A DNA stretch of 64,000 nucleotides from JANXQG01 sp963804375. GTDB taxonomy: Bacteria; Planctomycetota; Planctomycetia; Pirellulales; Thermoguttaceae. The stretch is from assembly GCA_963804375.1 (NCBI GenBank), contig CAWDQE010000021.1:699794-763793 (forward strand). Direction: 5' to 3'. Of this stretch, positions 1 through 6,956 are shown piece after piece. The notes below the pieces were generated by a model. The model saw only the letters and a list, made by a program, of their open reading frames with translations. It had not been told where the DNA came from and searched no databases. Every line of letters begins with the position of its first letter. The stretch's first letter is position 1. Both the position numbers and the translations under genes were made by a program.

Positions 1-80
1 CTGATCAATCATCGTTCCGCCGACACAGGGTCGGCGGGGACGTTTACAGTTTGAGTTACTCCTTCCTCCTTTTCAATCGC

Positions 81-150
81 GACGAACGGCAGGCACGACT
101 CGTCGGCGAAGCCGATTGCGCAGCAACTCGGCGAGTGTGCCGTGTTCGCC
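81..150 (-). repeat. attC-like structured repeat A1
   Basis: On the minus strand the site opens with CGAACACGGCACAC and closes with GTGCCTGCCGTTCG, so AAC-A-CGG faces CCGTT with one unpaired base. Between the outer arms lie two small hairpins, one of the type TCG-GCGAAGC-CGA and one TTGCGCAGCAA. It lies just after the stop of the macro-domain remnant. The same architecture recurs at 2323, 3345, 3983 and 4493. Identification as an integron recombination site is inference from structure and arrangement. Confidence 0.55.
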
Positions 151-156
151 GCTTTA

Positions 157-402
157 TTACTTGGGGCTACTTCCCGTATTCCCCAGGAAACGCCTTATTA
201 TACCCACATTTTCGGAGTTCCGAACAACGACGACCAGACGCTCAATCGGTGTCCAGTCCTTGGCCATCGCATCGGCGAACCCCCTGCAAACTCCTCCATC
301 GAAAGGTGGCCGTAACCCGTGGCTAATGCAGGCATCGCAACGGTTTTTGCCCCGAGGCGTTGTGCCACGTTGAGTACATGCTCAACTGTTCGCCAACGAC
401 AA
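157..402 (-). pseudogene. macro-domain protein, C-terminal remnant (frameshifted)
   Basis: I do not see a complete gene. One minus-strand frame reads EHVLNVAQRLGAKTVAMPAL followed by ATGYGHLSMEEFAGG, which resembles the 'A-LG-x-SIAFPALGTG' core of macro domains (ADP-ribose or O-acetyl-ADP-ribose binding). After a frameshift near 280 a second frame continues FADAMAKDWTPIERLVVVV to a stop at 157-159. The N-terminal half is absent and the upstream 40 bases hold the small repeat A2. It is probably a decayed cassette gene. The family call rests only on this short motif. Confidence 0.4.
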
Positions 403-420
403 CGTCGCCATTGTCGTTGA
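391..420 (-). repeat. short attC-like hairpin A2
   Basis: A perfect 9-base stem CAACGACAA / TTGTCGTTG with an 8-base loop, ending in the core GTTGGCG on the minus strand. It follows the stop of the LRR gene at 447 and precedes the macro-domain remnant. It has the terminal core of the larger sites in this cluster but lacks the two inner hairpins. Confidence 0.4.
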
Positions 421-446
421 TGTCTTCTGCGAACGAAGCCGTCAAG

Positions 447-1124
447 TTACCGCAGAATCTTGCACAGTGGGAGTTTCTTCACGCCTTCCGCTGTGACATG
501 GGTGTTGAATAACCGCACGACTTGGAGTTGGTGCAGTTCTCCGAGATTTTCCAGCCCGGCATCGGTGACCTTGGTTCCGGAAAGGTCCAACTGTTGAAGT
601 TCGACCAGCCCCTTAAGGCAGTCTAGCCCAGCGTCGGTCACTTGCGTTCCATCTAGCGACAAAGCTTTGAGTTGCTTCAGCGCCTTGAGGTGCTTTAGGC
701 CGGCGTCCGTGACGCGAGTGTTGTAAAGGTGCAAAACTTCAAGTTTATTGAACCCCCTGAGATTTACTAGGCCATCATCGGTGACCTGGGTGTTTCCAAG
801 GTCCAAATCTTCGACCTGGTTCAGTCCCCTGAGATTCTCCATGTCAGCATCCGTGACTTGGGTGCTTCTGAAACCTACGGAAAGAACTCGTTCAAAAAAT
901 TCATCGCGTAGCAGTTCCCGTAGCCAGTCTGGCCATATTGGGTTCACGCACGTGCTCACGTGTCCCCCCAACCTGTAAACCTCATCTTTTGCCTCCGATA
1001 GCCTTCTGGCCTGCAGCACCTTCGGGATGAGCCAACTGCACAGCAGGGCGCATAGGGTGACGAACACTAGCAGCGTTCGCAAGCTGAATTGAAAACGGCG
1101 ACGTACTGGCTTCGGTTCGGCCAT
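447..1124 (-). CDS. membrane-anchored leucine-rich-repeat protein
   Basis: A 225-residue protein. The N-terminus RRRFQFSLRTLLVFVTL is the basic plus transmembrane signature (about residues 9-33) seen on many planctomycete LRR proteins. From about residue 95 to the end there are five 24-residue repeats of the type VTDAGLKHLKALKQLKALSL, i.e. ribonuclease-inhibitor-like LRRs, which suggest protein binding on the outer face of the membrane. No catalytic domain is present. An AAAGG lies 12 bases before the ATG. It sits in the cassette-like cluster between repeats A2 and A3, in the same orientation as its neighbours. The ligand is unknown. Confidence 0.8.
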   Translation of the reverse strand: MAEPKPVRRRFQFSLRTLLVFVTLCALLCSWLIPKVLQARRLSEAKDEVYRLGGHVSTCVNPIWPDWLRELLRDEFFERVLSVGFRSTQVTDADMENLRGLNQVEDLDLGNTQVTDDGLVNLRGFNKLEVLHLYNTRVTDAGLKHLKALKQLKALSLDGTQVTDAGLDCLKGLVELQQLDLSGTKVTDAGLENLGELHQLQVVRLFNTHVTAEGVKKLPLCKILR

Positions 1125-1350
1125 TACTGGATAACCTTTGGTTGCATGTCACACAATAGTATGCCAGATGGGAAATCTTTCGGCAAGCGAACCGGGAGAC
1201 AAAACTGGTGAGCATCGTTCGATACCAACCGAGGTTCCCGGTAGTAGCCGATTTCCAGTGACCCGAAGTACAATTATGATATGGCAGCCATTTCCGTAGG
1301 CGCCGTTCATTCCCCTGTTTTGCGTTACGAGGTACTCAGCGGACCGAACA

Positions 1351-1564
1351 ATGAAATCTTCGCTTGACACAGCAATAAAGCTTCACCAGCACGGCCGGAC
1401 CGAGGAGGCCGAGATCCGAGAATTTTCCGTGCCGGTCATGGCAATGTTGGACGCTCGCCTGTGGCCATGCCGATGGCAAGGCCCCGGAAGTGGTCCTGCG
1501 GGCGGAAGTGCGGGAGGAGGGCGCTGCGCGCTCAGGAAGGCGATTGGAGGCGGTCAAAGAGTAA
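1351..1564 (+). pseudogene. possible TPR-protein remnant
   Basis: The start MKSSLDTAIKLHQHGRTEEA looks like the first helix pair of a planctomycete TPR protein (family pattern 'A-LHxAGRLxEAE'). The frame then loses sense, and a different frame ends with KAPEVVLRAEVREEGAARSG before a stop at 1562-1564. If both pieces belong together, the middle of the gene is missing. It is the only plus-strand candidate in the 1125-1592 interval; I see no other gene there. Confidence 0.25.
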
Positions 1565-1592
1565 GGCCCTCCCTGGTGAGTACTGTTCCTCT

Positions 1593-1723
1593 AGCTAACG
1601 GGACGCACGGTCGTCGCCGCTCGTGCCATCGTTCTACGGGTTGAATCTCCAATCAGTTTATCACGCTTCCACGGCCTGCACCACCAGGCGGTGACTCGCC
1701 CTGCGACCGTGCGTTGTTGGCGG
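1593..1723 (-). repeat. long attC-like repeat A3
   Basis: The minus strand opens with GCCGCCAACAACGCACGGTC and closes with GACCGTGCGTCCCGTTAGCT. The arms ACGCACGGTC and GACCGTGCGT are complementary and enclose about 90 bases. The closing core GTTAGCT departs from the integron core GTTRRRY at one position. The site begins right at the stop of the gene at 1724. It is longer than the other sites in the cluster, as attC sites can be. Confidence 0.45.
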
Positions 1724-2308
1724 CTATCTGTAAATCTTGCAGTTCGGCAATGCCCGCTGGAGCTTCTGTACGCCCTCGTCAGAGACATTGGTGCCTATGA
1801 GAACTAATGTGTTTAGCTGCGGCAAACCCCCGATGTGTGGCAGGGCGGCGTCGGTAATGCCAGTCGCAAACAAGTTTAGCGTTCGGAGTTTCGGCAAGCC
1901 TTTTAGGTACGATAACGCGTTCGCGTCTGTAATCTTGACTTCGCGCCAGGGAGGCGATTGGGAGTTGTATCTCACTGCAACTACGTCTGCAAACAAGTCG
2001 ACGCCGAGACGATCTTGCAGCCAAGCTACTCCTGCCGATCTCGTGTCGGGCATTTCCATGTGCGGCCCGAATTCGCCCACCTGAAAGTCATACAGCACAT
2101 CTCCGCCCGATTTTCGAATAGCCAGTACTGCCTCCCGCTGCCGCTTCGCCTCCGCCCAACTTCGCTTCTTCGTGTGCTGCACGGTCAAAACGATCCAACT
2201 GCACGGGATGGAAATGACCAGTACAAGGGCCAGTGCCCCCCACAAAGTTCGCCGTAGCCAGCGGCGTTTGGGCTTCGGCACGGCGGGTTGTGGTTCTGCT
2301 ACGTTCAT
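1724..2308 (-). CDS. membrane-anchored protein with short LRR tail
   Basis: A 194-residue protein. Residues 14-40 hold a basic stretch and one transmembrane helix (RRWLRRTLWGALALVLVISI), followed by a juxtamembrane segment WAEAKRQREAVLAIRKSGGD typical of planctomycete anchored LRR proteins. The C-terminal 80 residues carry LRRs of the type LRTLNLFATGITDAALPHIG and end with an LRR cap, NCKIYR. The ATG follows repeat A4 directly (about 20 bases after its CCGTTGGCGGCG end), and the stop touches repeat A3, so the gene fills its cassette exactly. It is paralogous in design to the gene at 447. The ligand is unknown. Confidence 0.75.
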   Translation of the reverse strand: MNVAEPQPAVPKPKRRWLRRTLWGALALVLVISIPCSWIVLTVQHTKKRSWAEAKRQREAVLAIRKSGGDVLYDFQVGEFGPHMEMPDTRSAGVAWLQDRLGVDLFADVVAVRYNSQSPPWREVKITDANALSYLKGLPKLRTLNLFATGITDAALPHIGGLPQLNTLVLIGTNVSDEGVQKLQRALPNCKIYR

Positions 2309-2322
2309 GGCATCTTGCTCGT

Positions 2323-2402
2323 CGCCGCCAACGGGTTGGCCAAGCCGTCAGCGAGGCTGATCCCGCGAAGCGGGACTTTGCGGCTGGCCGATGTTGGCGG
2401 CG
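2323..2402 (-). repeat. attC-like structured repeat A4
   Basis: Outer arms GCCGCCAACATCGGCCAGCC and GGCCAACCCGTTGGCGGC (minus strand) enclose two perfect hairpins, TCCCGCTTCGCGGGA and TCAGCCTCGCTGA. Closing core GTTGGCG. The next gene begins about 15 bases after the site. Confidence 0.55.
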
Positions 2403-2620
2403 GATTCGCCGATTTCTTGGTCGGCTTCTTGCCTCGTTCGTCCACTCAAAAACGCCCAACAAGACACGAACATGAACAAAGCGGTAATGAGCCCGTGTCC
2501 TGCCAACCCCCAAATCGTCTCCCAGCTTACAGGTGCATGGGAATGGATAAGAGGGAGAACCTCAGCAAGCAGCATACCAAATGTGTCAACCGCTATGATT
2601 ACACTCACCACTCCGAACAC
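2348..2620 (-). CDS. small membrane protein of unknown function
   Basis: About 70 meaningful residues from a GTG start, with two hydrophobic segments (FGVVSVIIAVDTFGMLLAEV and about residues 37-60, GLAGHGLITALFMFVSCWAF), followed by a polar tail RTRQEADQEIGES. The last 20 or so residues are read from repeat A4, so the true coding part probably finishes near its left arm. I do not recognise a family. It lies between repeats A5 and A4, one gene per interval, in the common orientation. Confidence 0.45.
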   Translation of the reverse strand: MFGVVSVIIAVDTFGMLLAEVLPLIHSHAPVSWETIWGLAGHGLITALFMFVSCWAFLSGRTRQEADQEIGESAANIGQPQSPASRDQPR

Positions 2621-2641
2621 GTTCTCATGCCCGTCGTGCTC

Positions 2642-3304
2642 CTACTTTCTGTCCCATCCCCGCCAACGGAATGCCCTGTTCGTTGTCGGCGGGGTTGGCG
2701 TGCGAGTCGGAGCGCAAGGGCGCTGGAACATATCCAATATCTCTTCCAGCGGTTTAATGATGTCGACTTCGATCAACTGAGTAATCTCACCTACGTTGCC
2801 TTCGCGCAATCGGCTGGCAACCTGTTGCGCGTTGTCGCGGACCTGCCCCAGCGCTTCGATAAGGCCAACTGCGGTCCCGTTATCGTGGAGCGCCAGAATC
2901 AGTTTGTCAACCTCAATCACGATGTTGCATTCCTTCTCGCTCAACCGCACAGCAGCGATTTCGAAGTCCCGACCGCGTTGCTTCACCGGCAACCTATCGA
3001 GCCGTAAGGTGCCCTCGTAGACCTTCCGCTGCATTTCCAATGTCCGGCAAAGCGATTCCACCATAACGGCGAATAGTGTTGTGAACTGCGAGGAACGGGA
3101 GGACCTCTCTTCCTTCCCAGCCGCCGCGCACCTGGGGCGACTCGGCAGCGGCGTTGTCGCACGTGCGGAGCAACTGGAGCGGCAGCATTTTCGTCCGAAC
3201 AGGCCGCGAGGCGCGTGGATGCGCATGGCGATTACGAGTTCTGACCGGCCCCAAACACAGGACACCAGCGTAACTAAGACGATCGTGCGACGAACATTCC
3301 TCAT
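2642..3304 (-). CDS. planctomycete secreted hypothetical, partly degraded
   Basis: Starts MRNVRRTIVLVTLVSCVWG, a plausible export signal. From about residue 75 it reads well: SLCRTLEMQRKVYEGTLRLD, then a charged helical region with EIAAVRLSEKECNIVIEVDK and VGEITQLIEVDIIKPLEEIL. This pattern is familiar from planctomycete secreted helical proteins of unknown function. Residues 35-70 are Arg/Ser/Cys-rich and look out of frame. The C-terminus runs through repeat A5 and lacks the long Pro/Gln-rich tail usual in the family. I take it as a decaying or frameshifted cassette gene. Confidence 0.4.
   Translation of the reverse strand: MRNVRRTIVLVTLVSCVWGRSELVIAMRIHAPRGLFGRKCCRSSCSARATTPLPSRPRCAAAGKEERSSRSSQFTTLFAVMVESLCRTLEMQRKVYEGTLRLDRLPVKQRGRDFEIAAVRLSEKECNIVIEVDKLILALHDNGTAVGLIEALGQVRDNAQQVASRLREGNVGEITQLIEVDIIKPLEEILDMFQRPCAPTRTPTPPTTNRAFRWRGWDRK
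2658..2694 (-). repeat. short attC-like hairpin A5
   Basis: CCCCGCC at one end and GGCGGGG at the other pair perfectly; inside, the minus strand has GACAACG and CCGTTGGCG. It lacks the two inner hairpins. It is located between the small membrane gene and the gene at 2642-3304. Confidence 0.4.
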
Positions 3305-3344
3305 AACGGTCTTGGTTGTTCGGTCAATGTACCTTTTTCTGCTC

Positions 3345-3413
3345 GTCCAACGGGAGGTCTATTTGCCGCCAAAGGCGGTCGCGCAGCGACTCTGCAAATG
3401 GGCCGTGTTGGCA
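3345..3413 (-). repeat. attC-like structured repeat A6
   Basis: Minus strand: GCCAACACGGCCCATTTG opens and CAAATAGACCTCCCGTTGGA closes. CATTTG faces CAAATA and AAC-A-CGG faces CCGTT. Two inner hairpins: TCGCTGCGCGA and CCGCCTTTGGCGG. The closing core GTTGGAC matches the integron consensus GTTRRRY exactly. Confidence 0.6.
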
Positions 3414-3434
3414 GCTTTCTTGTTATCGAATAGT

Positions 3435-3965
3435 TCACCGAGACCTTTGTGCTTCTTCATTAGCCTCTCGAAAAAACCGCTCGATTCGTTCCTTCGAATC
3501 ACGGATGCCGTCAATTCTAACGAAGGGTTCCTGATGTGCGAGCCACAGCACGCCAGGAGGTGTGAAATGTGCGCCGGACATATTGTTCGCAGTGATCTGT
3601 TGCCTGATACTGTCCGGCGTGCTTCCACTCAGCCGATATTCTACCGTAACGTGCAAATAGAAACCCGGAAAGTGGTACATGCGATTTTCACAACCACGCA
3701 TGCCTGAAAGGGTACATTCGTCCCACGGAACGTCTTCCAGGCCCAGTTCTTTGCTAACCTCGTCAAAGGACTTGCCGAGAAGATGCTGAGGGTCCGCCTC
3801 GATCATACTTTCGATCCGCTTGTAACGAGCCCACGACGCGAATGCAAGCCCGGAATGCCATAGCGCCAGCGCTATCCCAGCCGCGACGACGAGCAAACTG
3901 AGAACAGCAAACTTCCATTTGTGGACTTGAAGCCATCGACGGTCAGTTCTGCTTTCAACAGTCAT
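3435..3965 (-). CDS. single-pass membrane protein of unknown function
   Basis: The start is placed at MTVESRTDRRWLQVHKWK because the upstream in-frame stretch is repeat A7. The protein is about 176 residues, with a transmembrane helix at about residues 19-42 (FAVLSLLVVAAGIALALWHS). The soluble C-terminal part reads LLGKSFDEVSKELGLEDVPW and later FYLHVTVEYRLS. The 'GKSFDEVxxxLG' segment resembles the small lipoprotein-like domains that sense or bind at the membrane (SmpA/OmlA-like design), but the match is too weak for a family name. It ends just before repeat A6. Confidence 0.6.
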   Translation of the reverse strand: MTVESRTDRRWLQVHKWKFAVLSLLVVAAGIALALWHSGLAFASWARYKRIESMIEADPQHLLGKSFDEVSKELGLEDVPWDECTLSGMRGCENRMYHFPGFYLHVTVEYRLSGSTPDSIRQQITANNMSGAHFTPPGVLWLAHQEPFVRIDGIRDSKERIERFFREANEEAQRSR

Positions 3966-3982
3966 CTTATCTATCCTGATGA

Positions 3983-4055
3983 TGCCAACGGCAGGGACAG
4001 CGGTCAACGAAGTTGATCCGGCGCAGCCGGACCGTGCCGCTCGTCCTTTGCTGGC
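3983..4055 (-). repeat. attC-like structured repeat A7
   Basis: Minus strand: CCAGCAAAGGACGAGCGGCA opens and GCTGTCCCTGCCGTTGGCAT closes. Inner hairpins TCCGGCTGCGCCGGA and TCAACTTCGTTGA are perfect. Closing core GTTGGCA. The stop codon of the upstream gene (4004-4006) lies inside the site. Confidence 0.55.
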
Positions 4056-4477
4056 GGAGATTTCAGGGGAAAGAACGGCTCTCTCGGGTCTAATGGGCAC
4101 AGAGGAGACCAACTCGTCAGCCGCCGAGCACCATCGGAGTAGTTGAAATGAAGATCGACAGCCTTGTGGGGGAAGAGTCTACTTGTCACAGTGTAGTTGA
4201 TACGATGCAGCGTCCCGTACGGCAGACCGACACCATCAACCTGCAAGACATTGCACACATCGTCGAACGTCATTCCTTGTCGGACAAGATCATCAATGGT
4301 GTTTGCGCGATGATGACCTGTGCCTAAGGGTATCGGAGGCTCTGCGGCGTCTGCGCACGAAGGTGCCGACTTGCAGCAGCGATCACGTCCCCTAGACCAG
4401 GCAGCCAGATCTCCCGCCGACAGTAATACAACGGCCATACCGCATAGGCTGGCAAGTACCGCTCTACTCGGCCACAC
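4004..4477 (-). CDS. small secreted or membrane protein of unknown function
   Basis: The GTG at 4477 is preferred: AAAGGAAG lies 8 bases before it, and the sequence upstream is repeat A8. The product of about 157 residues starts VWPSRAVLASLCGMAVVLLS, a signal or anchor. The exported part has the segment IDDLVRQGMTFDDVCNVLQV and then LHRINYTVTSRLF. The 'GMTFDDVCNVLQV' segment parallels 'GKSFDEVSKELGL' in the neighbour at 3435, so the two may be diverged members of one family. The last residues are read from repeat A7. Function unknown. Confidence 0.55.
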   Translation of the reverse strand: MWPSRAVLASLCGMAVVLLSAGDLAAWSRGRDRCCKSAPSCADAAEPPIPLGTGHHRANTIDDLVRQGMTFDDVCNVLQVDGVGLPYGTLHRINYTVTSRLFPHKAVDLHFNYSDGARRLTSWSPLCPLDPREPFFPLKSPPAKDERHGPAAPDQLR

Positions 4478-4492
4478 GACTTCTTCCTTTCG

Positions 4493-4564
4493 TCGCCGCC
4501 AACGGCAGGCACACCCGACGCGAAGCGTCCGCCGAAGGCGGCCCAGCGGGTGTGCCGTGTTCGT
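4493..4564 (-). repeat. attC-like structured repeat A8
   Basis: Minus strand: CACGAACACGGCACACCCGC opens, GGGTGTGCCTGCCGTTGGCG closes. CACACCC/GGGTGTG pair perfectly and AAC-A-CGG faces CCGTT with one unpaired A. Inner hairpins are CCGCCTTCGGCGG and GACGCTTCGCGTC. It begins 3 bases after the stop of the gene at 4567. Confidence 0.6.
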
Positions 4565-4566
4565 GG

Positions 4567-4975
4567 TTATTGCCACTCCTCGATATCAATGACGTCTTCA
4601 TGGAGGAGTATGCCAATAATTGCTATTCCTCGCTTTTTAATCGGCGGCCCACACGCGGGATAATAAGGGACCTTTAGCGCAGTTTTTCCACACGTGATCC
4701 AGCCTAGACCATCCATATACCCATCGTAGCGACAGTCAAGCAACATCACTCGCTTTCCAACATAGGGAGTCCGGTCATCGGAATCCGTCAATCGAGCTTC
4801 GATCGCACGGCCCGCCGGGGAGCGAGGATACAGCTGGTTCTTTACCGCTCAGCCCCAGCCATCCCACACATGGACCAGCGATTGACACCACCAACAACAG
4901 CGTTCGCAAGCGGTATTGATACCAGCGTAGCCGTGGGGTTCGATCAGCGGCTAATGCAGTTTCAGCGACGTTCAT
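4567..4975 (-). pseudogene. membrane-anchored planctomycete hypothetical, frameshifted
   Basis: Two overlapping frames make one likely gene. The first (4975 down to 4775) starts MNVAETALAADRTPRLRWYQ and continues YRLRTLLLVVSIAGPCVGWL, the anchor signature of planctomycete small membrane proteins. The second (4791 down to 4567) reads RVMLLDCRYDGYMDGLGWIT and ends HEDVIDIEEWQ. A frameshift near 4780-4800 would join them. The stop is 3 bases before repeat A8. The soluble domain is not recognised. Confidence 0.5.
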
Positions 4976-4992
4976 GTCTCTCTGCTCGGCAC

Positions 4993-5030
4993 GACGAACG
5001 GGGTTCTTAACCGCGCAATGTCCGCCGGGG
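4993..5030 (-). repeat. possible decayed attC-like site A9
   Basis: The minus strand contains GGCGGACATTGCGCGGTTAA followed by GAACCCCGTTCGTC. The closing CCGTTCGTC equals the end of site A1, and the next gene starts 18 bases later, as at A4. The inner structure is reduced to GGTT-AAG-AACC. Weak on its own; it gains weight from its position in the cluster. Confidence 0.3.
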
Positions 5031-5255
5031 ATGGCCTCGGTGTGGACCCGCTCCCGTGGGTTGCGCGAACCCTTTCACTGCGCCCAATTCTACTACTCGC
5101 AGGCAGGGATTCAAGAGCGATCCGCCCCAGCCAGCCCCGGCTCTACGGGCCTGAGATGGGCAAGGCAGGCCGCATGGGCAGACTCTGGCCCAGGCCAGAC
5201 GCAGCCCGAGCGTCGATTGCCGGAAGTTCCTTGGATCCGCGGGACGCTTGGCCGC

Positions 5256-5420
5256 TTACGCCCCCTTGGGTTTCAGCGCCAGATAGCGGCGGGTAACGTG
5301 CTGCTGGACGAGTTGGAAGAACTCCGGTGTCTCCACCCGCTCCCGCTGCTCGGGCAGCAGCCAGAGTAGGCGGCTTTCCCATGCCTCCAAACGGGGGTAC
5401 TTGCAGCGTGACCCAGCCAG
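5256..5420 (-). pseudogene. C-terminal fragment of an unknown planctomycete protein family
   Basis: One minus-strand frame reads LEAWESRLLWLLPEQRERVE then PEFFQLVQQHVTRRYLALKP to a stop at 5256-5258. A second copy of the same C-terminus lies at 58214-58320 (PEFSGLLREHVARSYLALKP). Both are tail fragments only. I do not recognise the parent protein. The remainder of 5031-5421 shows no gene. Confidence 0.4.
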
Positions 5421-5421
5421 G

Positions 5422-5451
5422 TTGGGGCTCGCGGACGGTACGTGGTACAAT
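5422..5451 (+). promoter_or_regulatory. candidate sigma-70 promoter
   Basis: TTGGGG, 18 bases, TACAAT, placed about 35 bases before the preferred start of the peptidase-like gene at 5487. Seen by eye only. Confidence 0.35.
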
Positions 5452-5486
5452 GGGCTTTGGCGAGTTACGGACCTGCAAGTTCCCTG

Positions 5487-6956
5487 ATGCGAGCACCGAT
5501 CATGATTATGCCGAGTTTTTTTATCCTCGCGATTGTCCTGATGTCCGATGGCGTTCTGGGTAGCCCGGAACTGAAGCAAGGACAGACCACGGGCGAATCC
5601 ACTTCGGCCCGGTCCTCGCCGGCAGAAGCCGGACCCTCGCTTCCGTCGCCTCCGCCAACCACTCTGGACTCCGCCCTGCAACAAATTTCGGTGCAGACGC
5701 GGGCCCTGGCGATCTTGGATGCCCGACTCGATAGGCTGATCGCCCCGGACCTGTCATCCTATATCAAGGCTGCGTCTGTCAGACGCGGATTCCCTATCGC
5801 GGTCTTGCCGATCGTCGGCCTGGACGACTATCGCCCCCCGGAAATTCGCCGGGCCATCCAAGGATGGGTCGTTGCCAGACCGGGGTTGGAAGGCATCGTC
5901 TTCGTGGGCAACGTGAAGCTCCCCTCCTTCTTCATGCCCCGCGCCGACACGCCCTCAACCAGGCTCTGGCCGCGCTACTACGAAGACCTCGACATGACTG
6001 TCCAGCGACGAATCCCGCCAGGCACTGTCCTCAAGGAATGCGGGCCAGCCAATCCCTGGCCATGCGTGGCTGGCATGAGGCAGTTCAAAGTGCCGGAGCA
6101 CGACTTCGATGACCTGGCCCAAAGCCCGTCGAAAGGGCCGCGACTCTGGGCGGCTTTCCTGCCGGTCGGCTACCAGGATGACGCGAAGAACAATTACCAG
6201 GGTTGGGCAGATCAGTTGCGGCCGTTCTTCCGGAAAGCCCTTGCCTTCTATGAGGGCGCCTCCTACGGTCGTGGGCTGTACCTGGTGTCCAACAACGTCA
6301 GTTGCCTGGCCAGGAGCAAGCCCGTGTGGGACGCCGTGGGGCCCAAGGAGATCGAGTTCTACGCGATCAACGAGAAAGGCCCCGGCGTTTTCAAGAATAA
6401 TCCCGCAGGCTACGTGCGCGTCGATCTGACCAGATATCGCTCTCTGGAGGATTTCCTGATTTACGCGAGCAAGTTGCCCTGGATGGACGAAGGATGGCAA
6501 TCGGCGGAGATTTTTCTGGGGCACATGAGGCTGTCGCGGAGGCGGTTTGTCTGGTGGAATGTCCACTCGAACCCTGAGGTCTCCCTCGTTACCAGCAAGC
6601 AGGCGCTGGCCATGACCAACGGCGGCTTGATCGCCCTGCTCAACGGTTGTGCCGTGGGCGGGTTCAGGCAACCGGGGTCGCGGTCCCACGTCGATGTCGC
6701 GACCACTGCCGAGAACAACGTCCTAGTCAGCGTGGTCTACGGCCGCTCGGCCTTCCTGGCAGCCCTCGGCACACCTCACAACCGAGTGGACGACGAGCAT
6801 GTCACACCGCTGTTTGAGCACATGTATTCAGGCGGCTATCTGGGAATGGCCCACCTGCTACGTCTGAAGCAGCAGGACAAGGACTCTCGGGGATCGGGCG
6901 CACTGCGCGGCCGGCAGGAAATGCTGATTGGCGATCCGTTCGTGGACGCCCGTTAA
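5487..6956 (+). CDS. secreted gingipain-like (C25/clan CD) protein
   Basis: About 489 residues with a signal peptide MRAPIMIMPSFFILAIVLMS; an earlier in-frame ATG at 5442 would put extra residues before the signal. The central part has GIVFVGNVKLPSFFMPR and later RYYEDLDM, matching the 'YVLLVGDxxxIP ... YYADLDG' pattern of C25 peptidases. The catalytic region would be H360 in WWNVHSNPE and C388 in LIALLNGCAVGGF, the hydrophobic block plus Cys typical of clan CD. The usual HG pair is HS here, and the spacing of 28 is in the normal range. It could be an active exported cysteine peptidase or a relative that has lost activity. It overlaps the stop of the convergent DUF1801 gene by 4 bases. Confidence 0.6.
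   Translation: MRAPIMIMPSFFILAIVLMSDGVLGSPELKQGQTTGESTSARSSPAEAGPSLPSPPPTTLDSALQQISVQTRALAILDARLDRLIAPDLSSYIKAASVRRGFPIAVLPIVGLDDYRPPEIRRAIQGWVVARPGLEGIVFVGNVKLPSFFMPRADTPSTRLWPRYYEDLDMTVQRRIPPGTVLKECGPANPWPCVAGMRQFKVPEHDFDDLAQSPSKGPRLWAAFLPVGYQDDAKNNYQGWADQLRPFFRKALAFYEGASYGRGLYLVSNNVSCLARSKPVWDAVGPKEIEFYAINEKGPGVFKNNPAGYVRVDLTRYRSLEDFLIYASKLPWMDEGWQSAEIFLGHMRLSRRRFVWWNVHSNPEVSLVTSKQALAMTNGGLIALLNGCAVGGFRQPGSRSHVDVATTAENNVLVSVVYGRSAFLAALGTPHNRVDDEHVTPLFEHMYSGGYLGMAHLLRLKQQDKDSRGSGALRGRQEMLIGDPFVDAR

Noticed and set aside
81..150. tRNA-like or other RNA gene from the multi-hairpin fold
   Set aside because: There is no anticodon loop, T-loop or CCA-adjacent acceptor pattern, and inner stems vary freely between copies.
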